A stretch of DNA of 64,000 nt from Bimastos eiseni. Its lineage: Eukaryota; Annelida; Clitellata; Crassiclitellata; Lumbricidae. How positions within the stretch are numbered: position 1 is the stretch's first letter; each line of letters begins with the position of its first letter. The notes under the pieces were generated by a model, which worked only from the letters and a program-made list of their open reading frames with translations, had not been told where the DNA came from and made no database searches. The DNA lies in NCBI GenBank assembly GCA_959347315.1, contig OY365814.1, positions 3,027,661 to 3,091,660 on the forward strand, in the 5' to 3' direction. Positions 32,801 to 43,509 of the stretch are shown here, one piece after another. The position numbers and the translations under genes are program-made.

Positions 32801-35800
32801 CTCTTTTCTTGTGTGGAGGGTTGCTTCCATCACCCTGGGTGATAGAAGCTCCTGTGCCCTGCTATGAGCTTTAGGGTAGCACTTGAGAAATTGTATGTTC
32901 ACAATTGTTATCCTTATTACGATTTGACTGCTTATGATACTCTTTCTTTAATTATATTTCATATAGTATTTTGATTGTCTAGATGACGTTTCTTCGTAAA
33001 CATATATAGTGTGTTTCTGGGTTTTGCAGCTGGTGAGAACCTAAGGAGCACTGAAGAGCAACATAAGAATAAAGCGCAATCAAAATCAATCGGTATCTAA
33101 TTATCATCATCACCACCACCACCATCATCATCATCATGATCATCATCACCACTACCACCACCATCATCATCATCCATGGGTTGAAAGCCCGCAGGTATCT
33201 ACTGCACATTTGACCATTGTTCTCCTTGCTTCTCTATCCTGGGTTAGCTGTAATAAGGTGTGTATATCGGTCCCGCACCAGTCTCCTATGTCATCTATCC
33301 ATTCTCTGAAAGATCTTCCTCTTCTTACCGTTCTCTCCATCGTAACGGCATACTCTCACCATTCCAACTTCCACTTAAGCACGATATTTTCATCGATCCA
33401 GCTTCCAGTCAATCCAATTTGTAATTTTGCAAGTATTTATTCATCACTCAAAGTAAGAAAATTATCATTCGTAACTCCAACTTCTATTTCAACAAGCTTC
33501 ATTTTCATCTATATTTAGTGCTTGGAGAGGCGCCATACAATTTCTCGTAGTAGCAACTGAAGGAATGAATACCCGATCAATATAGGAGCATAGAATCTCG
33601 AACTTGCACCAATCTTCGGACTATCGAATCAAGTGGCACTCTCGAGCTTGCACTAATCAGGCCACCCCCTCCCCCCACCCCAACAGCACGTCGAGAACTC
33701 TCAACTGTGTAGTGTCCGGCTTCGGAGTGTCCTCGTTCTTTCCTCCGTTCACCTTCCGACTGAAGAAGCGACGACCTTGCGTCCTCAATGTTAACCTTCC
33801 CGCCTTAGGAAGCGACGTACTTGCGTCCTTGCGTCACCAGTGTCAATCTTCCCGGCTGAGGAAGAGACGTACTTGCGTCACCAGTGTCAACCTTTGCAGT
33901 TGAAGACGCGACGTACTTGCGTCACCCGCGTCGACCTCGAATCGTAGACGGAAAACCCAGAAAAGCCCTCTCTCCGTCCTTCCTGTCGTTTTTATCGTCT
34001 TTCGAATTTGACCTCTGGTATGACCATCCCTTGAGACCCCACGGCCATCGACGACCATCAATGCATTAATTAACTTAAGATTTTATATATATATACGTGT
34101 CAATGCCGTGTTTGTTCGCTAAACATGCAATATACGAGCCCATGTCCAAGGTATAAGGGCAATTCGTGACAGCACCTATTCGCAAGACAGCGTAGGCCTC
34201 ATACATATATAAAGGCCAGACAGTGCTTGCTCTGTCGAAAGTGATCGTAGGGCATCATAAGAAAGACGGTACCCACGTCCCATACCGTGTCATGCTATTC
34301 GTCAGGGTTTACTTGGCTTATGGCGTTTCAATATCTGCCACCCGGACACATCTATTATAATTAGAAACAAACTTATTACGCATTCTGCAAGTTGGATCTG
34401 TATTGGCAAAATTCCGAGCATCAATTATCGAGCATGATTAGAAGAATGCTTTAACTAGAAGCTGGACTGATGAGAAAAAACATAATGTCTAACTAAAAGC
34501 CTGATTGATGAAAAGAATGAGATTCAAACGGAAGCAAGATTGATGAAAATAACCCAGTTTAAATAGAATCTGGGCTGATGAGAATAATTCTGTTTAACTA
34601 GAGGCCTGATTGATGAAGAGAATGCCGTCTAAATGAAAGCGAAATCGGTGAAAAAAACCTGCTTAACTAAAAGCTGGATTGCACAATTCCTTTCATCAAT
34701 CCAGCTTCCATTTAAACATGATTATTTTCATATCAATCCAGTTCCCTTCCCAGCTGAATTCTTTTAATCGGTCCAGCTTGTAGTTTAACAGCATTTTTTT
34801 CATCGATCCACCAGCATCTAATTATATAGGATTCATTTAATTAATCCAGCTTCCATTTAAGCCATAATTCTTATCATCAGTCCATGCAGATTCTATTTCA
34901 AATTACCTCTGCGCTATGTTGTCGGCGCTCTTTTGTCCCCGCGCTCTTTTGTCGGTCTCTGTTTTGTCCCCGGGCTCTTTTGTCGACGCTCTTTTGTCGG
35001 GCGCTCTTTTAACGGGTCACGAATCATTATATACATGTAATGCTCTGTTGCCTGTCAGCCTGCGGCTTGAAAGTTAAGTCCTTTTATCGGAATTAACTGC
35101 TATAACTCACAATGAACCATGACTTTCTTTGCTCTAACAGCCAATCGATTGAAGAAATTCTTCGCGTTCCACAAAAGAAGTACTTCTCACGGTATGCCAT
35201 TTTCTTGCCTAATAATTGGAACCCGTGTGAGATCTCATAACTTCACTTGACATTGAAATAAAAGATGGAGACATTTGATGCCTATTGTGTGTTTCATTTT
35301 ATAGATGTAATTTAGATTGTTAGTCGGTTTTATTTATTATATTGTGTATCCGAAAAACGTGACAAATGACGAATGCGTTTGGAATCCATTGTTTTAAATC
35401 TTGTGGCTTTCGTGGCTTTCTGCGTAATGTAATGTTACGCAATTCAATGTTTTGTAATATAATCGAGCATTTTCATTGCACCCATTCAGCAATCTATTTA
35501 CATGCGCTCTCTGCACTGGCCATAACGATGTTCAATGTCATTTAATAAGATTATTTTTTTATCAGCAAAACACTCAGGGGCGGCGATCCAGGGGAGTCGA
35601 GGGGGACAACTCCCCCATTTTTTACAGAAAGGGGACAGTCTATACGTGTGTTCCCCACATTTCCTACTCCTTTCATTGGTTTTCCCCCACCTGTCAAGCG
35701 AGATCGCCGCCTCTGATTGCACTCAAGCTGAAAGAGTCACCCGTTGTTGACCCATGCACGCACAAGCGTAAAACCAACCAAAGGATTCCCATCGACAGCT

Positions 35801-38800
35801 GACAGATGGCATGGATGTTCAGTGTCTCTGAACCAGGCTGCGTGGATAAGGCGGAGCGACCGATATAGGTAAATTCTTCGAAAACATTTGTTTATGAAAC
35901 AATTCTTCATAAACAGTTATTTCGTAAAACAATTCTTCGTAAAGCATTTCTTCGACAATATCGCTTATGCTTAAGCATGATTTTATCATCCATCCCGCTT
36001 CCACTCATGCATGCTTCTGGTCATCAGTCCCGCTTCTAGTTAAGCAAGATTCTTTTAATCCTTTCCACTTCTATTTAAGCATGACTCTTTTCATCCATCC
36101 CGCTTCCAATTAAGCATCATTCTTTTCACAAGTCCAGCTTCCATTTAGGAATATTTCTTTTCATCAATCCCGGTTCCGTTTAAGATTCTTTTCATTAGTC
36201 CGGCTTCCAATTAAGCATGATTTTTTTAATCCCGCCTCCATTATTATATATTTCCTGTGATCAATCCAGCTTCCAGTTACGAATATTTATGTTCATCAAT
36301 CCCGCTTTCATTTAAGCATCATTCGTTTCACCAATCTTGCTTCCATTTAGTTTTTATTCTTTTCATCAATCTTGCACAAAGAACTGTTTTACGAAGAATT
36401 GTGCTTAACGAAAAATTGTGCCATACGAAGAATTGCTTTACGAATAACTGTTTACGAAGAAATTGTCGGACACTGGAGCGACGATTGATGACAGCGTTCG
36501 TACTCACGGTGACGATGTCGACGAGTGGTCCATCACTGGTGGAAGATGATGCACATCCAGATATTCGTCGAGACACAGGGAGGGCGTAGAAAGGCGTTCG
36601 TCGTTTGTTGATGGGTTGATTGAGTAGCCACACATGACTATCGGTCAAGGTGACTACAACGGAGGCATCACCCACCATCCACCAATACGAAAACACTCGG
36701 CTACATGGGGCTGATACTCGACCGAGTAATAAAAATACTAATAATTATACTAGAAAGAAGGGTCTAGTCTAGTGCAATCACATTGCCTAGGCAACATGAA
36801 AAATACCCGTTAAACGTACAAATTCCTTAACGTTCGTCAACTTCACAGTCATTACCTAATGGTCTATTTGATCTGTTTTGCTATGCAGAACAAAAGTCTG
36901 GTTCTTCAGAGACAGAAAGTGAAGTCAAGGATCAACTGAGACAAGTGGGTTTGTAGCGGTAGACCGCCTTTTGCAGCGCAGACCTCCGCTAAATAGAGCT
37001 ATATCGCATTGGGTGAATGTACATGTATGAAAGGTGAACACTATCATTCATAATGATAGGTTTGTAGTATTTTTAATCAAACAAAGTTAAACAATAAAGT
37101 CAACAAACATTTCAAACAATGCCTATCTACCTAAAATGGCTTCAATCAATCCATCAATCAGTATTTTATTTAGTAAAACAGCTTCATTTAGTCTATACAA
37201 ATATATTATAATAAGGCCTTATCTGGACCCAAAGAGACGACGTCGTAGTTCTTCCTCGTTCGGACGACTTAATCCTGTGAAGTGTATGCGCTTCGGAAAC
37301 TCATCGGAGCACAGCGAAGGTGATTGATCGTCAAACGGAAATACAGTAAATCCATCAGAGTATCTTCATTCGGGTTTAACATTCTCGAGGTAAATCCAAC
37401 GGACAAAATGGACGTCTTATATTTTGGTCAACGGTCTACGAGGAAGCTATTATAGCACCGAGCACCACACGCAAGAAACGTTACTTTAAACCTCACAACA
37501 TCCGAAGCACTAACTAAACCTAGTCCGTAAATAGGCAAACTTCGTTTTAGCTCTGCGAAATCCGTTTTTGAATACTAATTTCTGTTGCTGGCTAAATACC
37601 ATCAACGGCTATATAACTTCGCTTGCCGATTCGAACGTCAACTCCCGTTTATTCACGCCGTCGTCTTGGCATTGTATTAAAAACGTCACTTCAAATACGT
37701 CATGAATAGGCTAACTTTGCGCCGGATTCGTTGATGGGCGTTAAGTTATCAATATAATAATTGTAATAATTGAAGCGGCATTAATTAGTAACAATTATTG
37801 TTATTAAATAATGCCGGTTTAATTAATTAAAAGCCACTGTAATTGACCAGCTTATTCAAGCTTACCTTTAATTAATAAAGTGTATTGACAAGTAAGAATG
37901 AGAAGGCTATAATTTGCTACAAGGTTAATAGAGGTTTACGGACAATATAACAATATTATCTGCATTTTACGAGGCGAGAATATGATAAGGTGAATAGAAA
38001 CATCATCAATAGCTGCCTAGCAGGCTAGCACATACATGTAGGCTAATCATAACAATTTTAGCCAGCGTCTGGTGTAAAGCCGATTTTGATTCTGTCTTGT
38101 TATTGAAAACGAGTTTCCTAAATTTCCTGTCCACGTTCGCCTTATGATTTTATTCGTTTTGATAGGTTTAGATATTTCGTTAAATATAAATATTTGTGAA
38201 TTATCCTTCAATATTTGCTTTTAGGTAGGCTGCTAAGAATGCTTCTTGATATGTAGTCCTACGCCGTTTGTTCTCAGAATTATTTTGTCTGATTGCCAAC
38301 TTATCTTAGTAGTGTTTATGTTGAAGTTTACTTTTTATGAGTTTGAGTGTTTGGTGCGTATTTTCGTCGTTTGTCGTTTTGCACTTAACCTATAGGAATA
38401 CGTACATGTAGTGGCTCTACTCAGTTGCTTTCTGCTTGTGTGTAAATCAAAATTAAAAAACTTTTGTACCTGGTTACGAATTTCGTGCCGAGGTAATTAA
38501 ATGAATTTAATTCAACATATCATATCATCAGAGAATTTATGAGAAGAGGTGGCTTCCTGATGTGAGAGTCAGTCAATGATCTAGAGACAGCAGTGGGATA
38601 TTTTGCGTCTCAACAAAAAAAACAGTGAATCGGGTCCATGGGGTGATTTTACCGGCTGATGAGGACGACGCTTAGATCGAGCGACCGACAGACGACGAAT
38701 GCCTGCTTCACGTACGGTATACAGTGATGGCTCCAGGGATAGCTGAAAATGTATAATCTTCTACCTGAATAGCAATGCAGAGCAATGCCTTAATGCGTCG

Positions 38801-40751
38801 GGTCTGTCGTCACTCCACGGTCACGCGGATGTATCTTAAACATGATGCCATTTGTCATCTTTTCATTAGAATCAATTTGTTGCGCTCCACGCGCGTATGT
38901 ATCATGTGTGTATGTTTGAGTGGGTTGGTGTGGTGTGATCATCCACTTGCGACTCATCTAGATTTCTGTGCTCTGTTTATCCTGCAATTTGATTCTTACA
39001 GAAATTTAACATCGGTAGAGCGCCACTATTTAGTCTGTTATGGAAGTGACGTTATGTAAATGTTTTATAACAGTTGCAATTACACCAATTTTTTAATATA
39101 AAAACATAGTATTTCAAATTGATATAACAATATTGTCAACATTCGCATCAAATTGTAAAGACTTTGTTTTCTTATTGTGTTTATATTTCTCTTGATCGCT
39201 TTGAGTTCACAAACCTATAGATCCGCTACTTTTTTAGAAACTACGATTGCATATAAATTATAAAACATCTCTAATTTGTCTTATTTTGATTTAGTACAAA
39301 GACTTTTTGATGGAACATATGAATCCAGATATTGAACTTATAGAAAAGTTACTTGCAGACAGGATCATTGATCGGAGAGAAATGGATGAAGTTATGAGCA
39401 AAAGTTCTGTGTATAAAAGAAACGCTCAACTGTTGGACTGCATTTGTGCTAAAGATCATAGTGATGGTTTAATTGTTGCTCTCCGAGATACAAATCAGAT
39501 GCACATCGTGAACTATTTAACAGCGAATGGAGGTGAGCACTGATTTGAATCTGGTAGAGTAGGCCTAATTCATACTATACGTGTCTGTATACATGTAATT
39601 GTTTTTTTTGAGAGCTCCTTATATCGACAGTTTTCTTAATTTGCATCCGCATCTTCTGATTGACTTTCTCCGCCAAAAGCGATATTTCTTCATCTGGACC
39701 CGTCTCCGTTGTGTGGAGAAATGTTGATTTGTCGCGATTGCTACAGGGTTATGAGCAGGCCTACATTAACAATCGAAGTAAAACCTAATAAAGTAATTAA
39801 GATTTGTATCAGTCAGTGCATTGGTTTGTTTTTATTTTAGTTTATTGTCCGATTTCCGTAAACCTTACTAAGAGAATAGACGTGAGCGAAAATGAAATTG
39901 TTTGGGGAGTGACTAAACTGAGGACCGAAATTTACATTCTATGTCTTCAACAGTCTTCTCCTTCTTCACCACCTGTAATTCGTGTCTTTGAGGATCGAAA
40001 TCTATTTCGTTGTCAGCAGAAGATCGAAATAATACAGATTAAACGACCCCAAGATATTGGAGCCAATGAGAAGGAAAATTGTCTCTACGTCTCGGACTTC
40101 GATGAGAACTGCATCTGGAAGATTACAATAGAAACCGATGGCCAACACAAAATCGACAAATGGCTGATCACTAATTATGATACATATGCTCTGTCAGTGT
40201 CTAGTAATGGTCAGCTGTTGACGGTCAGTTGGTCAGCGTCCAACTTGAGTATATACGGATCAGATGCAAAGCTAATTAGTTTGATTCAATTACCAAGATA
40301 CATTAAACCTCGCCATGCAGTGGAAACATCCATTGGACATTTCATCATTATTCACGCGTGTGAGGTAATCGAGGAGGGGAAAGTGGCAAACATGGAGGAG
40401 AGAGAAGGCGAGTCGAATGGGAATGAAGGGAAAAGAAAATGGGGCATGTGTGAATTGACCAGAGATGGGCAGATTTGCCGTCGTTTCACTCCTTCTAATG
40501 TCACACAAGAATTGAATGAACCTTTTTATCTCTCACTCGGTTCAGACGATCAAGTGTTTGTGATTGACTCTGGTAACGAGAGAGTGATTATCTTGGATTC
40601 CAGTCTTAAATGGTGTCAAATTCTTTGTTCAACAAAAGAAGAAAGAGAAACGAAGTTCATGAACTTGTGGACTATGTATTACTCTGAAGGAACAAAGCAA
40701 CTATTTGTCGGCGGAGAAGAAGTCAATATTTACACTCTAAGTAGAAAATGA
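26611..40751 (+). CDS. Putative TKL/MLK-like kinase - CARD - NHL-propeller gene (spliced)
   Basis: Exons supported by sequence: 26611-26826, 27923-28103, 29769-29917, 31437-31488 (or 31496), 31582-31613, 36889-36944, 39295-39532 and 39841-40751. The first five encode parts of a protein kinase: glycine loop, AVK lysine, activation segment, APE, F-helix and an RPSF C-terminal helix. The seventh encodes a CARD and the eighth an NHL beta-propeller ending at a TGA. From 31582 onward the phases close exactly (1, 0, 1). Kinase plus CARD recalls RIPK2, and the kinase sequence is closest to MLK/TKL. CARDs assemble signalling complexes and NHL propellers bind protein, RNA or ligands, so a cytoplasmic innate-immune or death-signalling role is inferred. 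Problems: no exon with HRD/catalytic loop, DFG is DFD, a GC donor after 28103, and one ambiguous junction. It could be a pseudokinase, or two genes. Confidence 0.55.
26877..26945. repeat. (AAT)n microsatellite in kinase intron
   Basis: An ATA/AAT run starts about 50 bases after the exon 1 donor. Confidence 0.9.
27571..27815 (+). mobile_element. LINE C-terminal fragment inside kinase intron
   Basis: The frame SSRPFRFAGVTSLHFNSIS, then in the next frame RRAFFIIIIPSFWNN, resembles the block before the WNNLP motif near the end of CR1-type LINE ORFs. It occupies the interval where the kinase catalytic-loop exon would be expected. Confidence 0.4.
27923..28103 (+). CDS. Kinase exon: activation segment (DFD in place of DFG), APE
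   Basis: The acceptor TTTTAG precedes TTGTTGTGATGG. The frame reads VVMESDAYFDPYNKTLKITD, then FDQIREFE, AGTFAWAAPEVL and FSKASDVW. NKTLKITDFG...AGT.AWMAPEV is the MLK/TKL hallmark. Here the Mg-binding DFG is DFD. The exon starts in phase 1, which does not match the phase 0 end of exon 1, so at least one exon with helices D-E and the HRD loop is missing between them. The end W-S (TGGAG) is followed by GCCAGT instead of GT. Confidence 0.75.
28284..29290 (+). mobile_element. LINE reverse transcriptase fragment in kinase intron
   Basis: In order: GVPQGAILGPLLF (about 28355), FADDTYIFAS (catalytic YADD-type box, about 28451), NEWFTANKLSPNVTKTNHIL (about 28535-28595), after a frameshift GVYVDQYLTW (about 28685-28715), then MVHPYLTYCNLVWASNY (about 28820-28870). 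The 3' part keeps LRSSTN and ending RVPAELW-like blocks to about 29290. It is a Jockey/CR1-superfamily non-LTR element with several frame breaks, truncated at its 5' end and lying within the intron 28104-29768. Confidence 0.8.
29769..29917 (+). CDS. Kinase exon: F-helix to G-helix region
   Basis: The acceptor CAACAG is followed by CTACGGCGTC, completing the SYGV of DVWSYGVVLWEL. Next come ITRKVPHDGL and GKLTLDIPDSSPDNIRSIMI. The donor is GTACGT. Phase 2 in, phase 1 out. It matches the MLK/TKL subdomain IX-X layout. Confidence 0.8.
30163..30892. mobile_element. TIR element (TAAATGACGTCACGC ends) in kinase intron
   Basis: The left end has ATAAATGACGTCACGCACC followed by a GGGGTGAGGGG tract and ATGATGTGTGACATC. 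The right end, reverse-complemented, has TTAAATGACGTCACGCAAAT, then CCCCTCC and CACATCGTCACA. GGGGCCGTCCTTAAATGACG at the right end is the better preserved terminus. The interior of about 700 bp has no transposase. Confidence 0.6.
31437..31496 (+). CDS. Kinase exon: C-terminal helix (RPSF)
   Basis: The acceptor TTTCAG precedes AATGTCTCGAC. The frame CLDNDKDKRPSFFGIFEF is the kinase subdomain XI signature (C-x4-D-x2-RPSF). The strongest donor (CAGT|GTAAGC, exon end 31496) leaves phase 1. A weaker donor after 31488 (TTTGA|GTTTCA) leaves phase 2, which is what the next exon needs. Confidence 0.7.
31582..31613 (+). CDS. Candidate short exon (IVSNLEKSKS)
   Basis: The acceptor TTTTTCAAG and donor TCAG|GTTTTA frame 32 bases reading IVSNLEKSKS, a plausible end of the kinase C-lobe. 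It ends in phase 1, matching the next exon at 36889. Its start phase fits only the weak upstream donor, so it is less certain. Confidence 0.45.
31687..32262 (+). pseudogene. hAT-like transposase C-terminal remnant
   Basis: The frame from 31996 contains LYWILVTLPVASCFVERALS, close to the hAT dimerisation motif (LPVTSCSAERSFS). The preceding frame (31687-31971) may be more of the same protein but has no clear motif. The frame is broken by a stop at 31969. It lies in the intron 31614-36888. Confidence 0.5.
32780..32880 (+). repeat. Dispersed repeat sharing TCCATCAC...GAAGC words
   Basis: GGGTTGCTTCCATCACCCTG followed by GATAGAAGCTCCTG resembles GGGTTTGCCTCCATCACTCA followed by GATTGAAGCCCCTG at 57130-57176. 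Confidence 0.4.
33100..33178. repeat. (ATC/ACC)n microsatellite
   Basis: CATCATCACCACC-type trinucleotide run. Confidence 0.9.
33755..33940 (+). repeat. About 48-bp minisatellite, 3-4 units
   Basis: The unit core GAAG(C/A)GACGTACTTGCGTC followed by ACCAGTGTCAACCTTCCCG repeats with variation. The frame 33604-33903 is open because 48 is divisible by three. Confidence 0.75.
34430..34890. mobile_element. Foldback of about 40-bp tandem units (GATTGATGAAAAGAAT / ATTCTTTTCATCAATC)
   Basis: The left half (34435-34690) repeats (G)CTGGATTGATGAAAA(T)AA-like units in one orientation. The right half (34690-34890) repeats the reverse complement, TTTCATCAATCCAGCTTCCA followed by TTTAA. The axis is near 34690. 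The same unit forms the cores of the elements at 15580-15926 and 35868-36475. Confidence 0.75.
34920..35015. repeat. Short tandem words GCGCTCTTTTGTCGG
   Basis: About six variants of GCTCTTTTGTC(C/G)(C/G)CG lie head to tail. They are probably one arm of a foldback whose other arm is lost or not recognised. Confidence 0.65.
35575..35715. mobile_element. hAT-type MITE, 141 bp
   Basis: The left end CAGGGGCGGCGATC (35575-35588) and right end GATCGCCGCCTCTG (35702-35715) are inverted with one mismatch. CAGRGGCGG ends are typical of hAT elements. The flanking 8-mers AAAACACT and ATTGCACT match at 5 of 8 positions, a possible decayed 8-bp target duplication. Confidence 0.7.
35868..36475. mobile_element. 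Foldback with ACAATTCTTCGTAAA-type arms and shared 40-bp core
   Basis: The left arm (35868-35970) repeats AAACAATTCTTC(A/G)TAAA. The right arm (36372-36470) repeats TTTACGAAGAATTGTG in inverse orientation. The core (35970-36370) is at least eight units of TTTAAGCATGATTCTTTTCA followed by TCAATCCCGCTTCCA. The core unit is shared with two other foldbacks in this window, whereas the arm words differ. Confidence 0.75.
36889..36944 (+). CDS. Candidate linker exon between kinase and CARD
   Basis: The acceptor GCTATGCAG and donor CAA|GTGGGT frame 56 bases reading QKSGSSETESEVKDQLRQ. Phase 1 in matches the exon ending at 31613, and phase 0 out matches the CARD exon at 39295. The joined boundary LRQ-YKDFLMEHM reads like the first CARD helix. 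Small size makes it tentative, but the phases fit on both sides. Confidence 0.5.
37000..39290. other. Intron before the CARD exon; no other gene recognised
   Basis: AT-rich sequence without recognisable coding blocks. The plus frame at 38775-39059 has no family features. Confidence 0.35.
39295..39532 (+). CDS. CARD exon
   Basis: Acceptor TTTGATTTAG|TACAAAG. The 79-codon frame has the CARD pattern: FLMEHMNPDIELIEKLLADR, IIDRREMDEVMSKSS, YKRNAQLLDCICAK and IVALRDTNQMHIVNYL. This is the usual six-helix layout, with the I(D/S)xxExxE motif of helices 2-3. The donor is GGAG|GTGAGC, phase 1. CARDs mediate homotypic interactions in NOD, RIPK and caspase signalling. Confidence 0.8.
39841..40751 (+). 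CDS. NHL-type beta-propeller exon (C-terminus)
   Basis: After the acceptor TTTTATTTTAG, the phase 1 join to the CARD exon is exact. About 303 residues follow to the TGA. NHL-like blades include GANEKENCLYVSDFDENCIW, TYALSVSSNGQLLTVSW, GSDDQVFVIDSGNERVIILD and a last blade near MYYSEGTKQLFVGG. An acidic, charged loop (VANMEEREGESNGNEGKRKW) interrupts one blade. The domain resembles TRIM/NHL propellers that bind RNA or protein. An AATAAA polyadenylation signal lies at 41004-41009. Confidence 0.8.
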
Positions 40752-41003
40752 ACTTACCCTTGGTCAACTTGTTCTCATTATCACATATATTCATTCTAAT
40801 CTTTCAGATTTAAGCAATATACTCGTTCTTTTAATTAATGCTATATAATAGTGTAGGCCTAATAATATTTGACAGGCAAAATGGTCAACCGCCGAATATT
40901 TTCAACAACGTTTGATAGTTCCACAGGGAAAAAAACGGACACGTAGGCCTGTGTCTTATACTAATAAGCGTGAGGTCGTTAAGTAAGAAGCTCGCATGTT
41001 TAA

Positions 41004-41009
41004 AATAAA
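41004..41009 (+). promoter_or_regulatory. Candidate polyadenylation signal AATAAA
   Basis: About 250 bases after the stop of the NHL exon, the first canonical hexamer downstream. Confidence 0.5.
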
Positions 41010-41049
41010 AGCTTTTTTCAGACAGCGCTTGACTGAGTAGATAATATTT

Positions 41050-42225
41050 CTTAATCATGTACACTGTATTTCATTATTGTTACTTACAAAGATGCAAACA
41101 CCAATGAATGTCATTGGAGTTGCACAACGAATCCGCAGAACAAACCTCGACCTCTTACGCCGAACTCCAAATTATACAAATGTAATTAACGGCAGACAGG
41201 CGCAAACGAAATGAGCCTAAATCTAGTGAGTAGGCCTACTCAACATGCTGCAACAAGATTTCTGTTCAGAGGCGCTCCCGGTCTGACCACGGCTGAAATA
41301 TAGGGATTTAAATGAAAAGTGAAGTACAGGCGAGATATTTCTAGGCGGATGCGTTCATGTATAGCTCTAATTAATGACGCAACACTATAGGCATGACTCC
41401 TATTTTACGCTAACGATCTTTATTATCACTGTGGCTAACGATCATTTTTATCACACAGTGTCGTTAAACTGAAACTACTGTACTACTAATACTAGCAATA
41501 ATATTATTCTCGGAATCCTCATATCTTATTGACTGTGAACGAATTGTGCGGTAATAGTTGATATATAGACGTGTAGGCCTATATAATAATGTACATAGGC
41601 CTATACAGTGTCACAGGGATCGGTTATGGTTTCCAATAAGCAGCACCCTTCAGATTGTTGGTCTACTGTAACAACCCTCTCGTATTTCAACAGTTCAAGA
41701 ATCAGACGATAATCATGCTTCGATGTTTCTTTTGTTCATTCTAAGCATCCATGTAAACAATTATGTGTCCTTTACTGATTTTTATAGATCTATGCCAGTG
41801 ACGTTTATGATTTTGTGCTCGATAAGCTATGATGTAATTGTTTTGGTTGTAGATGAATTTGGCGATTGTGGCTAGACAATCATGAGTCAATTTCGAATAA
41901 TACGAAGCGTGATGCTTGATATTGGGAAGATGAAGATATTGAAATCTGAGAAAACTGATTCATTATAAAGCAATTGCTGGGACTTTTTAATGAAATTAAC
42001 TCCATTAGGGAGTCGCGAGTGCAGGAAACACTGCGCAAATGAAAAAAAACGTATAGCATGAACCAGAAGGAACATTGTGTGAAAAAAATAATTAACACCT
42101 GTGTCCTCGAGTTGGCTATAATTATGGTCAAGATCATTCTTAAAATTCTGCCGGGAATGTGATTAGGTCTGAGTGAGGCAAATTTGTCTGAAATAACTTT
42201 AATAGTTTAACTAGCTGACAACATT
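41050..42225. other. No recognised gene
   Basis: Intergenic. TAGGCCTA-type words are frequent (for example 41232, 41577, 41598). Confidence 0.4.
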
Positions 42226-42230
42226 TGATT

Positions 42231-42560
42231 GCATGAGAATTATCTTGGCGTATCACCAAAACCGAAAATTCCGAGAAAAACTAGTTTGAAGAATTTGGCG
42301 GGAAAGTGTCGCGTGAGAATTATCTTGGCGTACATCCAAAATAGACACTGCTATATCGTGCAAACTCCATACAACTCTGGTGGTACGATAAACTTGTCTG
42401 GAGATACGAAAATTAGTTTTTAATGAATATCTTTAGACGACATTGTCGTATCTCTTAGTTATTTAAACTGAAGAAAGAAAACATACTGCCCGCTACATAT
42501 CAACTCTAAACGTATTTTCGAACAAAAGTGGAGATACGACAAGATAATTCTCACACGACG
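42231..42560. mobile_element. Inverted-repeat element, GTGAGAATTATCTTGGCGTA words
   Basis: The word GAGAATTATCTTGGCGTA occurs directly at about 42236 and 42315. Its inverse, CAAGATAATTCTCACACGAC, is at about 42540-42560, with one mismatch to GTCGCGTGAGAATTATCTTG at 42308. It looks like a small non-autonomous element. Confidence 0.5.
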
Positions 42561-42889
42561 ATTTCTTGATACCAAATGCACAATGCATACAAGAAACATA
42601 ACAACACATTGCATTTTCGTGCATTGTGTAGGATGAAAGGGGTAACCGAAAGGGCACAAGCCTCGCTTGATTAGGGTCACCTTATTAATATCAATTCCAT
42701 GTTGCCTGGTTTGTCAGCTGAAAAGAAATGAGGCTATTACTTTATCTTTCTTGCTACCTAATAACATTTACATTTTAAAAACATCTTACATGAAAACAGC
42801 TCATTGAAACTCTAGCCTACTATAATTAATAAAGTATGCATGGCTAGTATTTCAACAGTCCTTCAAGTAGCTAGGTATATGGCCTACTG

Positions 42890-43350
42890 CTTTGGGTCAA
42901 ACTCCAGTGTCGTGTCGCATATACAATTGCTGCTTTGGTTCTTGCACCAGAAGACCTTCTCGAGCATAGCTGCTCTACCCGCCTAGGTTGTCGCTCATTC
43001 CGCTCTATCGTTCGGGCTGTGCTTCGTATAAGTTCCCTTCTATTTCATCAAGGTAGAACCGCATCCTTTAAGCCGTTGGTCCCTCGCTCTGAAACGAATC
43101 ACTACGTGACGCTGCGGTTGTTTCCCAGGGTCCAGTCGGATGTGTTTTAGTCGAACACCAAACGTTTAGTGATGATAAGATTTGGAGTAAATTGAGCTGT
43201 GAACTTAAGTGTTATAGATAATGAAGTGAAATAATATAGAAATAATATAGAATTACTCCATTGTATTCATACATTTTTTTACGAATTCATGTTCTACCAT
43301 GCATTGCTTGATGGATGCAATAAAAGATTATGTTATGTTATATTACTATT
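42890..43350 (+). mobile_element. LINE 3' end fragment
   Basis: The frame 42935-43150 has LGCRSFRSIVRAVLRI and GRTASFKPLVPRSETNHYVT, followed by LRLFPRVQSDVF, a decayed version of the RAFSVVGPSLWNxLPLxLR block at LINE ORF ends. A TTATGTTATGTTATA tail follows at about 43328-43343. Confidence 0.55.
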
Positions 43351-43509
43351 TATAATTATTTAGTTTAATTTCAAATTGACAAACTGCGGCATGATTACAA
43401 GTAGGCTAAAGTATGAACGGATAATTACAATCATGTTATTTATTGAACTATTAAATTTGGCAAAATATATTTGCCATCAGTCCAACGCGTAACCTTCATA
43501 TGTCATCTG

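Noticed and set aside
38775..39059. 94-codon plus frame before the CARD exon as an extra exon
   Set aside because: No acceptor/donor pair in compatible phase and no domain content.
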